This document shows positions 27,233-34,836 of a stretch of DNA of 64,000 nucleotides, in pieces. Source of the DNA: Acinetobacter sp. ANC 4169. GTDB taxonomy: Bacteria > Pseudomonadota > Gammaproteobacteria > Pseudomonadales > Moraxellaceae. The DNA lies in NCBI RefSeq assembly GCF_002135355.1, contig NZ_NEGE01000008.1:62001-126000 (forward strand). Direction: 5' to 3'. The stretch's first letter is position 1. Every line of letters starts with the position of its first letter. The notes beneath the pieces are model-generated. The model made no database searches and was not told the origin of the DNA. It saw only the letters and a list, made by a program, of their open reading frames with translations. Made by a program: the position numbers and the translations under genes.

Positions 27233-28858
27233 TTAACTAGGTTGCTGCATTTGAATGAGAATAATCCCATGCGGCATCACTTTAATGCCATCATTACTTT
27301 CGCCAGTTTTCAAAATCGTCTGCCAGTAATCAGTAGAACGCTTCCCACTGAAAATCGTAGATGACAGTTGTGTATTCACTAAAAATGGAAGCGCTGCAAA
27401 ATTTCTTAGAAAATTGCGGATATTAATCCAGAGTTGATCTGGGAATTTTATTTGAAACGGCTTATTTGGATAGTAAGCACCACCTACCGTACTGTAATAG
27501 TTATTAATTAATTCCCTTACGTACGACAGCCAGTTATAAACAATTTCTTCTTTACTCAAGCGAAAAGCTTTTAAGTGCTCGAGCGGAATGACCTGACCTT
27601 TTTGAATTTTACTTTCAATCTGACCTGTTCCAATATCAAAGTTATATTTATCGATATAGAATTCCTCAGCAATAATATTCATCAACTGAACCAATTGACT
27701 AATCTCAAGCTCTCGAGGATTTTCCCCTATATCAGTTTTATAATCTAAGCGCGTTTCTAATAGATCGGAATGAATAAAAAATGAATAGAATGTCCGTTCT
27801 ACACTACTATATGAAATTGGTTTTTCAGTTGCCTTACCCGCCATGTCAATATAGTCACGCAACTTATTGTCTGGGCTAGTAATCACAGCATTACGAACAG
27901 CATCCAGAACATAGCGTTTGATCTCTCGAGACTGACCTTTAAAATGAGAAGCTAAATCCTTTTCTGAAAACGTGAAATCATTTACGTCTCGTGCGGTATC
28001 TGTACGGTAACGCTGTAATTTATCTTGATATAACGTACTCCCCAAATGACGCTGTACAGATTTATCAAATGCTACTTGTTTTAATGTGGTGCCAGCGTTG
28101 AAATTTGTCGTAATCAAAACATCAGCATCTACATCAACAAAAACTCTTACAGGTAAAGAACGCACACCCAACATGATTTGCGCTGCTGCCTTATGTTGAC
28201 CATCAAAGATAAAGATTTCTGATTTATTATTTTCACTCTTCATCCATGCTAAAGGAATATGCAGTTGTGGTCGCTTTTGATAAAACTCTTCAACCAATTT
28301 ACCAATATTAGGACCAATTGATCTTGGATTGATTCGTTGATCATGATGTAAATATTCTATTGGCATTTTCGCGAAAAAATATTTAAATCCACTTAGGTCA
28401 TCTTGATAGAGTGGCAATTGGTAAATTTTTTCATCACCTATACTAGATAAGCTGAACTGAATGTTGTCACCTTCAATTTTAAAATTGAGTTCATGCTTCC
28501 CTCCATTAGCTCTATCTAGAATATGCGCTAAATTTGGAACTTTATTATCCTGCTGTAAGTCTTCTTTTAATTGTTTAAAACGTTGTAATATTCGAGCAAC
28601 CTCAAGATTACTTGCCTGTTTTGACCTATTGCAACTGGCATGCGTTACTGCAAAATTACTAGGATCATCTTTTCCATTATGAGCAGATGGAATCACATGA
28701 TCAATATCAATACTGTCAGAGTGAATGACTAAATCTATTGGCTTTTCACAAATAAAACACTGCCCTTTTTGTGCTAAATGAAGATCTTTAATCAATTTTT
28801 CTCTTTCATTAATACTCAATCTGTTTAGATATAATGAAGCCATTCCTAAATCACCCAC
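27233..28858 (-). CDS. HNH endonuclease fused to a DGQHR (DndB-like) domain
   Basis: The protein has 541 residues from GTG 28858, or 536 from ATG 28843; neither start has a well-spaced ribosome site. The N-terminal HNH nuclease has CFIC (about 34), DIDHVIPSAHNG (about 52) and CNRSK (about 76). The middle holds IFDGQHKAAAQIMLG (about 215-230), the DGQHR motif that names a family including DndB of the phosphorothioate system, then NFNAGTTLKQV. The C-terminal half is helical and unassigned. HNH plus DGQHR suggests a nuclease coupled to a DNA- or nucleotide-sensing domain; role in phage defence is inferred from the adjacent type I system. The gene appears intact. Confidence 0.82.
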   Translation of the reverse strand: MGDLGMASLYLNRLSINEREKLIKDLHLAQKGQCFICEKPIDLVIHSDSIDIDHVIPSAHNGKDDPSNFAVTHASCNRSKQASNLEVARILQRFKQLKEDLQQDNKVPNLAHILDRANGGKHELNFKIEGDNIQFSLSSIGDEKIYQLPLYQDDLSGFKYFFAKMPIEYLHHDQRINPRSIGPNIGKLVEEFYQKRPQLHIPLAWMKSENNKSEIFIFDGQHKAAAQIMLGVRSLPVRVFVDVDADVLITTNFNAGTTLKQVAFDKSVQRHLGSTLYQDKLQRYRTDTARDVNDFTFSEKDLASHFKGQSREIKRYVLDAVRNAVITSPDNKLRDYIDMAGKATEKPISYSSVERTFYSFFIHSDLLETRLDYKTDIGENPRELEISQLVQLMNIIAEEFYIDKYNFDIGTGQIESKIQKGQVIPLEHLKAFRLSKEEIVYNWLSYVRELINNYYSTVGGAYYPNKPFQIKFPDQLWINIRNFLRNFAALPFLVNTQLSSTIFSGKRSTDYWQTILKTGESNDGIKVMPHGIILIQMQQPS

Positions 28859-29112
28859 CGTTCTTGATACATATTTAAATTTTTATCTGAAGTATTAAAT
28901 CATATAAGCTTCTTCTTCTTTTACATATTGTTTTCAGTTGCTTATAGACCAAATAGAGTAATTATTTTTTCTTGCCTGAGCATACGTCCACTGTGCCACT
29001 TTATGTGAACGCTCTTTATCTGTCAGGAAAACTAATAAATTCTATCGACAATGAGCAAATTCCATTCTCAATAATCTTTTGCATACTTAGGCTAAAAAAT
29101 TCAAACTCAGTC

Positions 29113-29145
29113 TACTAAAAAAAAATAAGGGAGCAAAAGCTCCCC
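29113..29145 (-). terminator. Rho-independent terminator of alpA
   Basis: On the - strand GGGAGC-TTTT-GCTCCC is followed by TTATTTTTTTTT. The stem begins within five bases of the alpA stop codon. A mutated copy of this hairpin sits beside the alpA remnant at 34325-34350. Confidence 0.8.
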
Positions 29146-29147
29146 TT

Positions 29148-29378
29148 CTATTCCCGGCTCGCCAACTTACTTTCAATCCATTGATGGATCTCATAAGCTG
29201 ACCAGCCGATTCGGTTTTGCGTAATTTTAACTTTCTTTGGAAAAGTTGGATCGTAATACGGTGAGTTTTCATCCATCATTTCATAAATAGTAGAACGTGC
29301 CACACCAACGAACTCTACAACCTGTTTAATACTAATCAGCTGCTGCATTTGAAATGTCTGACCTGTAAATGCATTCAT
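29148..29378 (-). CDS. AlpA-type excisionase/transcriptional regulator
   Basis: This 76-residue protein has a MerR-like winged helix: LISIKQVVEFVGVARSTIYE (about 14-33) is the helix-turn-helix, and RIGWSAYEIHQWIESK (about 56-71) the typical AlpA end. In P4-like islands AlpA activates or assists excision by the cognate integrase. GAGGA lies eight bases before ATG 29378. It follows the recombination directionality factor gene at 76 bases on the same strand, forming an excision-control pair. A decayed copy of part of this gene is at 34357-34417. Confidence 0.9.
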   Translation of the reverse strand: MNAFTGQTFQMQQLISIKQVVEFVGVARSTIYEMMDENSPYYDPTFPKKVKITQNRIGWSAYEIHQWIESKLASRE

Positions 29379-29454
29379 ATTTATTTCCTCATCTCATGTT
29401 GACGAGCTCCTCGCTCATGAGATACGGCACATCTGTGTGTTTTTACCTGCCGAC

Positions 29455-30339
29455 TTAATTCAATGCAGTCACTGCTCCCTTTAACTCCTGCTGTATATCA
29501 AATGCATTGGTTTCATTACTTTTCGGCTGCTGTTGTTCATCCGAATAAAATTCTTCAACAACCTCCAATCCCTCCTCTCCATCCATCTCAAATTGCGCAT
29601 TGGCAAAGCCTTGTCTGGCGATATGGTCCAAAGCCTCCTGATAGAACCCCGCCTGTTTACTTTGCTCATCAATTTGCTTTGCCATGACAATCGCTTCATT
29701 CAAACTAATACCGTCCTTTAAAGTTAAATCCACGTAATACACAGGCTGTCGATAACTCTGAGTTGTACTTTTGCCTCTTAGCGTCAACTGCAATGGCAGA
29801 CATGAAAGCAAGCCATTCGAAGCCGCATGGTAATAACTCAGCCGAGCAGCCAAGGTGCGGATACTATTGAAGCCCGCTGTCCTGAAAATGAAGGTGCCAA
29901 ATTCATCCGACTCATCTAAGTTCACATGCAAACGTCCATAAGGTTTGCAGTTACCGCCCTGAGCCAATGGACATATATCTGGCGAGGGACATGGCAGTTT
30001 CTCTATCCCTTGCTGTGTTCGCCTTTGACAGGTTTCACCATTTCCTATGCACACAGGTCGGCCCGTTTGCCGGTCAAACATGGTGTACTCTGCTCTTAAG
30101 TTCAGATCAGGATCATTAAAGATCATACGGACAGGAATCGTCCGCAGCTTTTGATTTGGCACATTGACCCGCAGCTGCTCATCTAGCGGATGCTTAATCC
30201 ATCCTTCTTTGTTCTGAATTTGGGAGGTTATAGTGAATTGGTCGTCTTTTTCAGGCAGACGTTTTCCGTTCTTTTCCACTACCCGCCCAATGCTGATTCG
30301 TCCAAGCATTGGCGGCGTGATTGCTAAACCTTTAATCAT
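29455..30339 (-). CDS. Phage-type recombination directionality factor-like protein
   Basis: Start chosen at ATG 30339 (MIKGLAITPPMLGRISIGRV) with AGAGGA eight bases upstream; an earlier in-frame start at 30360 lacks a site. The 294-residue protein belongs to the RDF/hydrolase-or-metal-binding family common in prophages and islands. It contains a cysteine cluster (CIGNGETCQRR ... CPSPDICPLAQGGNC, about 110-145) that probably binds a metal. Its proposed role is switching the integrase toward excision. Encoded between a YqaJ-type nuclease and AlpA on one strand. The acidic Gln-rich tail (about 265-290) is probably disordered. Confidence 0.8.
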   Translation of the reverse strand: MIKGLAITPPMLGRISIGRVVEKNGKRLPEKDDQFTITSQIQNKEGWIKHPLDEQLRVNVPNQKLRTIPVRMIFNDPDLNLRAEYTMFDRQTGRPVCIGNGETCQRRTQQGIEKLPCPSPDICPLAQGGNCKPYGRLHVNLDESDEFGTFIFRTAGFNSIRTLAARLSYYHAASNGLLSCLPLQLTLRGKSTTQSYRQPVYYVDLTLKDGISLNEAIVMAKQIDEQSKQAGFYQEALDHIARQGFANAQFEMDGEEGLEVVEEFYSDEQQQPKSNETNAFDIQQELKGAVTALN

Positions 30340-30545
30340 GCTGTTTTCCTCTTTCTGCATTTTTATACAAAACGGCCAAATCTATAGAGCACCCGCCCTT
30401 TAGCCGATTAATTTAAAATTAATAAAAACAAGACACACCAATGGCCACGGGGGAATATGTTGTGCATCGGTCTTTTGATCTGGCAAAGCTGTCCAATGCC
30501 CTGTTCTTTTTGAGAATGGGGCGAAGGGGCTGCTTTGCCGATTTT
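30340..30545. other. Structured intercistronic region between the YqaJ-type gene and the RDF gene
   Basis: GGCAAAGC (30482-30489) pairs perfectly with GCTTTGCC (30532-30539), enclosing a GC-rich 42-base loop that is unusual against the AT-rich background. On the + strand the stem is followed by GATTTTTTATG. The rest has an AATTTAAAATT palindrome at about 30409-30421. No open frame with a ribosome site was seen. Confidence 0.45.
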
Positions 30546-31619
30546 TTATGCTGGCCTGTCTGAAAGCGACGAATCTAAATAAATGTTAAAGCGTCTACTT
30601 CCAGCTCTATACAATGGGTAAAGCTCAATCAAATCGGGTTGATGCTTCAAGACAGCTTGTGTATTCAAACCAACACTATCTTTGGCTTTCTTCCACACCA
30701 CTGAACCACGGCTGAATACTGCACGCTCAGCATCCTTCATCATCATCTGAATCTGATGCTTAAGTTCATCAAATCGCTCCTGCTTATGCTGAAGCTCCTC
30801 TTTCAATTTAATGAGTTTATCGAACATCAGATTTGCAGTTTCATTCTGAGATAGGTCTTCAACTGTCAATGGGACATGACTTGGATAAAGCATTTGGATC
30901 GCTTCCGCTGCCGATGCACTTGCATCAACTGATGGTGGCGTATCCTTTTCCACACACTCCCAGAAGTAACGCTCTGCATTGATAATGTGTTCAATCACCG
31001 ATTCGGAACGTGTCACTTTAAAGATTTTGGTTTCATGTCCACAGAGCAATACACAAACATGGGCTGCCAGTTTTCCTGTCACAGCCAATTGATGCTGCAC
31101 CTGACACAATACATATAGCGGTACACCATCTCGCCATAATTTGGCTCCATGCTCCCCTGCAGTTTTACATTCAAGAATTTGCACTTCCTCATTGCCAACA
31201 ACGGAGTAATCCAAGTTTGCCAACATAAAGTGCTTGTCAGGATCAGGATGCTGCAGAACAGCATTCACACGGCGGACCTTGGAATTGGTGTGCATGCTGT
31301 AATACTCAGCGACTAAGGGTTCCAGTTGCTTGCCCCAATACAGTGGTGCAAGACCCGAGCTCTCATCTTCAATCGACTGCGTCTGACGGCCTGTTTTGAT
31401 CAGCCATAGTTCGAGCATCGACATGTAGGGGTTTAAACCGCATGCTGTTGCAGCATCACTGCTGCCAATACCTTGTTTACGGACTTCAAGCCAATCCTGA
31501 TAGGCCATATCTTTGGTACTGACCAAACGTTTGGCTGTATTGAAACGCTTAGCTGTGATTAAGGGATTTATTGTTGGTTGTAGAGATTTCTGGTGTGTCA
31601 TTGGGATCATTTGACTCAT
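30546..31619 (-). CDS. YqaJ-like/lambda-exonuclease-fold viral recombinase nuclease
   Basis: This 357-residue protein has the YqaJ hallmark near its N-terminus, WLEVRKQGIGSSDAATACGL (about 44-63), then catalytic acid/lysine motifs LANLDYSVVGNEEVQILECK (about 133-152) and a conserved Q-rich helix (VLCQVQHQLAVTG). Such nucleases resect double-stranded ends for single-strand annealing recombination, usually with a RecT/Erf partner, which I do not see here. AAGGA lies eight bases before ATG 31619. The C-terminal helical coiled coil (about 250-295) is family-typical. It lies between DUF932 and RDF genes. Confidence 0.85.
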   Translation of the reverse strand: MSQMIPMTHQKSLQPTINPLITAKRFNTAKRLVSTKDMAYQDWLEVRKQGIGSSDAATACGLNPYMSMLELWLIKTGRQTQSIEDESSGLAPLYWGKQLEPLVAEYYSMHTNSKVRRVNAVLQHPDPDKHFMLANLDYSVVGNEEVQILECKTAGEHGAKLWRDGVPLYVLCQVQHQLAVTGKLAAHVCVLLCGHETKIFKVTRSESVIEHIINAERYFWECVEKDTPPSVDASASAAEAIQMLYPSHVPLTVEDLSQNETANLMFDKLIKLKEELQHKQERFDELKHQIQMMMKDAERAVFSRGSVVWKKAKDSVGLNTQAVLKHQPDLIELYPLYRAGSRRFNIYLDSSLSDRPA

Positions 31620-31669
31620 TGCGACATCCTTATAAATATAGATTTCTGTAAAAATTGAACGGCATAAAA

Positions 31670-31700
31670 AACCATACCCAGCTTCATGCTGGGTATGGTT
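31670..31700 (-). terminator. Terminator after the DUF932 gene
   Basis: AACCATACCCAGC and GCTGGGTATGGTT form a 13-bp perfect stem with loop TTCAT; on the - strand it is followed by TTTTTATGCC. It lies 51 bases past the DUF932 stop and 51 bases before the YqaJ-type start. Confidence 0.8.
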
Positions 31701-31750
31701 GATATAAGGTGGAAAGTATTTAGTTAGATATGGCTTAGGCTAAATGTATC

Positions 31751-32785
31751 TCAGGCAAGCAATGCCAAAGCTTGCTCTAAGCCTCTTTGTTTCAGACCTG
31801 CACCTGCACCGAACCACGCAGAATCTAAACGGTGATCTGTACTCATGGCACGTCTTTCATGATCTGCAAACTCTGTGATCGAGCATAGCAAGCCATAAGC
31901 CGTATCCTTTGCTGAAGACAGCATTGCACCACGTCCCTGACCATTAAACATTTCTAAAGTTTTAGACATGGCTCTTCCATTCGGTTCAGTTTTATTTTGT
32001 GTTTGCGCATTGCTTGCAACCTGACGGTAGAACTGAATAATGTTTTCCTCAGGATCTGCAATAGACATGGTGCTGTTATTGAAGACTGCATCAAAGTAAG
32101 CTTTGGCTTCCTGCTGACTCACTTTACGCTGGCTTAATTGTTTCATTTCATACATGTGATCATCCCATGAACGCACTGAAATACCCAATTGTTGTTTCAC
32201 TTTCTCTGCATCAAACTTGGTACTGTGCGGTACTTTGACCACACCTGAACTTGCAGTTGCGCCTTTCAGAGCAATCGCAAGCGTGTTATTGCACACAACA
32301 CGGATACTGGTAAATTGCGCTGTCGTTGCCAAAGTTCCATCACAGGCCGACGCAAGCAAGATATAGCCATTACTTACATCCTTGCCTTTCAACGCTGTAC
32401 TTTGACCTGTACGCGCCAATGCCCAGAACTTCTTACCGCCCTTCAAGACACCTGCTGTTTCAAGCTCGAAGCCTGATTGTTCTGTTAGATCACGATAGAA
32501 CTCCAAAATCTCTTTTGGTTGAACTTCCTGATAACGCTGACTAACCACAGATAACGGTGCATGGGTATCTGAGCGATACAGCACGCGCTGTTCTTCAAAT
32601 GGCATGATAATGCTTTGACCACGCTCATTCTGAGCCATATAACTGACATCAGATGTTTCAATACGCCAATCCATTCCTGCCTGCTGCGCCCAAACTTCCA
32701 GAGGTTGATTGGGACTCAGCTGATTACCTAAGCCATGCCAAGGCGTTTCACCTACATAGGCGATTTGTTCAAGCTGATGAGCCAT
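31751..32785 (-). CDS. DUF932 (phage/plasmid-like TIGR03299) protein
   Basis: This 344-residue protein has the DUF932 start MAHQLEQIAYVGETPWHGLG and conserved interior RVVCNNTLAIAL (about 158-169). The family is found on plasmids, phages and islands, often beside recombination nucleases; its activity is unknown. AAGGA lies six bases before ATG 32785. It is the first gene downstream of the structured leader RNA and terminator described separately, so its expression may depend on readthrough. Full length and intact. Confidence 0.88.
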   Translation of the reverse strand: MAHQLEQIAYVGETPWHGLGNQLSPNQPLEVWAQQAGMDWRIETSDVSYMAQNERGQSIIMPFEEQRVLYRSDTHAPLSVVSQRYQEVQPKEILEFYRDLTEQSGFELETAGVLKGGKKFWALARTGQSTALKGKDVSNGYILLASACDGTLATTAQFTSIRVVCNNTLAIALKGATASSGVVKVPHSTKFDAEKVKQQLGISVRSWDDHMYEMKQLSQRKVSQQEAKAYFDAVFNNSTMSIADPEENIIQFYRQVASNAQTQNKTEPNGRAMSKTLEMFNGQGRGAMLSSAKDTAYGLLCSITEFADHERRAMSTDHRLDSAWFGAGAGLKQRGLEQALALLA

Positions 32786-32847
32786 AAGATGTTCCTTTTA
32801 ATATTGAAGAGTGATGTGCTTAAGTTCAAATTTTGGACATAAAAAAA

Positions 32848-32864
32848 CCTGCTGAGTCAGCAGG
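32848..32864 (-). terminator. Leader terminator/attenuator upstream of the DUF932 gene
   Basis: On the - strand CCTGCTGA-C-TCAGCAGG is followed by TTTTTTTATGTCC. It lies 63 bases before the DUF932 start and after the structured RNA region (33013-33170). A terminator between a promoter-proximal structured RNA and the first gene is the arrangement of P4-type immunity. Confidence 0.65.
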
Positions 32865-33012
32865 CGAAATCGTGTTTAACACAGAAATAAAAATCTGAGT
32901 AATCTTTCATTTTAATGATATATATCTGAAATTATTTAGAATCTAATCTGCAAATTTTTATCCAAGTCAATTAGCAATCAATTGACCTGCGCTTTCTCAC
33001 CGATTATGATTC

Positions 33013-33170
33013 TCTTGCTGGCCTACATTGCCAGCCGGTTTTAGCAGACCGTTTCCTAAGTGCACTAAAAGATTCCTTCTTTTGGTGTGTGCCCTCGTGC
33101 TCCCCTCTGCGGCGGAACGGGAGGGGGACACCTTCGGGTGTGCTGATTCTTAGGTTCAGTCTGCTAACCC
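33013..33170 (-). ncRNA. Structured leader RNA resembling P4 CI/C4-type immunity RNA
   Basis: In - strand sense TTAGCAGAC (33159-33167) pairs with GTCTGCTAA (33041-33049), and CCTAAG (33149-33154) with CTTAGG (33055-33060). Inside are ACACC-CGAA-GGTGT (about 33128-33141) and CCCCTC/GAGGGG. A further hairpin GCTGGC-CTACATT-GCCAGC lies at 33017-33035. The - strand frame through it reads like the Icd-like pseudo-proteins often called over proteobacterial prophage immunity RNAs (SFSALRKRSAKTGWQCRPAR). Ends and promoter are not defined; identity is inferred. Confidence 0.5.
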
Positions 33171-33238
33171 CTTTTCGTTCTGCCACCATTATTTAGCAGT
33201 GATGCGGTAGAACTTCTTAAATACCTAAGGAGTCAATC

Positions 33239-33352
33239 ATGACTGTTCTTTTTCAAGCTGCTTTCCAGCCAAGCGATCATGTCATTCAGGCACTGCCCTG
33301 TTCTTGTCATTCTCTGTTCAATGTTTCATTGGTCTTAACGGACCGTATCTAA
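33239..33352 (+). CDS. Possible 37-residue small protein
   Basis: ATG 33239 is preceded by AAGGAG at a spacing of seven bases, the best ribosome site in this region, and opens a frame MTVLFQAAFQPSDHVIQALP ending at 33352 after a CSC motif. It is on the strand opposite the structured leader RNA and directly upstream of its likely promoter. It may be a real small protein or a leader peptide for the downstream exported-protein genes. No family recognised. Confidence 0.4.
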   Translation: MTVLFQAAFQPSDHVIQALPCSCHSLFNVSLVLTDRI

Positions 33353-33472
33353 CTCAGTAATTTTAAGCTAAAAATTTTTGACGCATGAACCAATAGGCTG
33401 ATGAATTTCCAAGCTTTTGATGCTGAATAAAAATGAACAAAACATTCAATGCAATATAACAAGGACATCTTT

Positions 33473-33880
33473 ATGAAAAAATTAGTTCAAATCCTCGCTG
33501 GGGTCAGCTTTGCCGCCGTTATGTCTAGTAGTTATGCAGACACGGCTGCAATGCAAAAAATCTATAAAAACCCAAACCTAGCACCTAAAGCACAGCGCTG
33601 CGGCGGTGATCAAAAATGTAATGCCTTTTACGCTTTATCTAAACAATGGCAGTCCATTCCTGACAATTTCAAAATCAGCGGGATGAAAATTAAGCCTTAT
33701 GCACAATCAGGCGATGGGTACGGTTTATGGAAAGGATTTACGCTGAGCAGCGACCGTGCCATTGCCTTATCTGATGCAGGCGATGCAGTGTTTTACAGTG
33801 GCGGGAGCAGCTCAAAATCGGATGAGCGCATTTTCGCTCAAGGCTTAGCAGTGTTGCTGTATATCGAGAACAAAAAATAA
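33473..33880 (+). CDS. Small exported protein of unknown function
   Basis: Start chosen at ATG 33473, with AAGGA eight bases upstream; it gives the signal peptide MKKLVQILAGVSFAAVMSSS followed by YADTAA. The mature part, about 112 residues, has a close cysteine pair (RCGGDQKCNAF) likely to form a disulfide, and is rich in Lys, Gly and Ser (GDAVFYSGGSSSKSDERIF). No family recognised. It is followed after nine bases by another small exported protein, so they are a two-gene operon of island cargo in the opposite orientation to the surrounding genes. Confidence 0.75.
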   Translation: MKKLVQILAGVSFAAVMSSSYADTAAMQKIYKNPNLAPKAQRCGGDQKCNAFYALSKQWQSIPDNFKISGMKIKPYAQSGDGYGLWKGFTLSSDRAIALSDAGDAVFYSGGSSSKSDERIFAQGLAVLLYIENKK

Positions 33881-33889
33881 GGGAAATAA

Positions 33890-34234
33890 ATGATGAACAA
33901 TATTAAGAACACAGCCCTATTCAAGTTCACTCAAGTACTTTTAACAACTGCCATACTCACTGGAGTCAGCGTAAGCACTATGGCAAGCAGCAACCAAGTC
34001 ACAGCCACGGTAAAGAAGATTGAAGGCTATGGTGAATTAGGGGATGCCTTCACCTTTAAAACTGTTTCTGGCAAACGTTATATGGTGTATAACGCAGGCG
34101 GAACCAGCCCGATCAAGGGTGAAATGCTGATTCAGCAATCTGCAAAATCTAAACAAAAAATTTGCTTAGTGCTGGACAGCTATCCGAATGAACCGCGCAT
34201 GGTGCAAGCTGTAAAGAAAGGTGCGTGTAAATAA
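33890..34234 (+). CDS. Small exported protein of unknown function
   Basis: This 114-residue protein has an N-terminal signal peptide (about 1-32, ending TMASS). GGGAAA precedes ATG 33890. The mature domain is about 80 residues, basic and beta-rich (VTATVKKIEGYGELGDAFTF, KRYMVYNAGGTSPIKGEM), with two cysteines near the end (KICLVLDSYP, KKGACK). It resembles a small OB- or SH3-like periplasmic domain in pattern, but I do not recognise it. It is the second gene of the exported pair and precedes the terminator hairpin at 34325-34350. Confidence 0.75.
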   Translation: MMNNIKNTALFKFTQVLLTTAILTGVSVSTMASSNQVTATVKKIEGYGELGDAFTFKTVSGKRYMVYNAGGTSPIKGEMLIQQSAKSKQKICLVLDSYPNEPRMVQAVKKGACK

Positions 34235-34324
34235 CCACTTCTTCCTCTGTCTGAGCTTAACCCAGCCATACATTAATTGCCTTTTATAGTATCTCGGCTG
34301 TAAATTGAAATTTTCAGCTAACTA

Positions 34325-34350
34325 AATATGGGAGCTACTGCTCCCATATT
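34325..34350. terminator. Hairpin terminator after the exported-protein pair (former alpA terminator)
   Basis: AATATGGGAGC and GCTCCCATATT form an 11-bp stem with loop TACT, followed on the + strand by ATTTTC. The core GGGAGC/GCTCCC and its position just beyond the alpA remnant match the live alpA terminator at 29113-29145. Confidence 0.6.
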
Positions 34351-34356
34351 ATTTTC

Positions 34357-34450
34357 GGCTGATCAGCTGAAGCTATTTTAGGTAATCTCTACATTATTTG
34401 GGAAAGTTGGATCATAAGTTTAGTTAAACATCATTGAAGATCATGCGAAC
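34357..34450 (-). pseudogene. Decayed RDF-alpA fusion remnant
   Basis: On the - strand the part at 34357-34417 translates as YDPTFPNNVEIT*NSFS*SA, against YDPTFPKKVKITQNRIGWSA of the intact AlpA; about 45 of 64 bases agree. Immediately upstream, 34430-34450 reads VRMIFND and matches 18 of 21 bases of the intact RDF gene at 30112-30132. The RDF-derived and AlpA-derived parts are joined near a shared TAA, as left by a single deletion within an RDF-alpA module. Two Gln/Trp codons have become stops. Confidence 0.8.
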
Positions 34451-34479
34451 GATGTTTTTGAAATTTCCTCTGGCTTATA

Positions 34480-34746
34480 TTAATTAAAATTTCGCTGACA
34501 GTTATGACAATGAAAGAACGTCACAGATTGTTGCGGCTTTGAAGGCTGAATAATGCTATCAAGCAAACCGCCGATCACTGCACCCGCCAAGCCGCCTAAA
34601 ATGGGTGAGAATGGCGAAGGAAAACTTTTAGCAAGGCTCGCTCCAATTCCAGCGCCTGCCATAGACGACAAATTATTCGCATTCCCTGAGTGAGCTGTTT
34701 CACGGCTAACACTTTCGGAATGGCAATAAGGACATGTAATGTTCAT
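34480..34746 (-). CDS. Small zinc-ribbon protein with glycine-zipper segment
   Basis: Start chosen at ATG 34746 (MNITCPYCHSESVSRETAHS) with AAAGG nine bases upstream; a longer frame to 34821 has no such site. The 88-residue product pairs CPYC near the N-terminus with CHNC near the C-terminus, so the two CxxC knuckles flank a Gly/Ala-rich hydrophobic stretch (GAGIGASLAKSF, ILGGLAGAVIGGLLD) able to insert in or associate with membrane. Family not recognised. It follows the replication-protein gene by 90 bases on the same strand. Confidence 0.7.
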   Translation of the reverse strand: MNITCPYCHSESVSRETAHSGNANNLSSMAGAGIGASLAKSFPSPFSPILGGLAGAVIGGLLDSIIQPSKPQQSVTFFHCHNCQRNFN

Positions 34747-34836
34747 AAGATATACCTTTAAAATGAAAAGGCCTACCGATTGATAAGCCTTTGAATGTGT
34801 GAATAAACATTCTTCGTTCATGTTAATGATGTATAT

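Noticed and set aside
33004..33189. 61-codon frame on the - strand over the leader (MVAERKGVSRLNLRISTPEG)
   Set aside because: No ribosome site and a composition dominated by Arg/Lys/Gly; the same stretch forms long perfect RNA stems, so I treat it as the shadow of a structured RNA.
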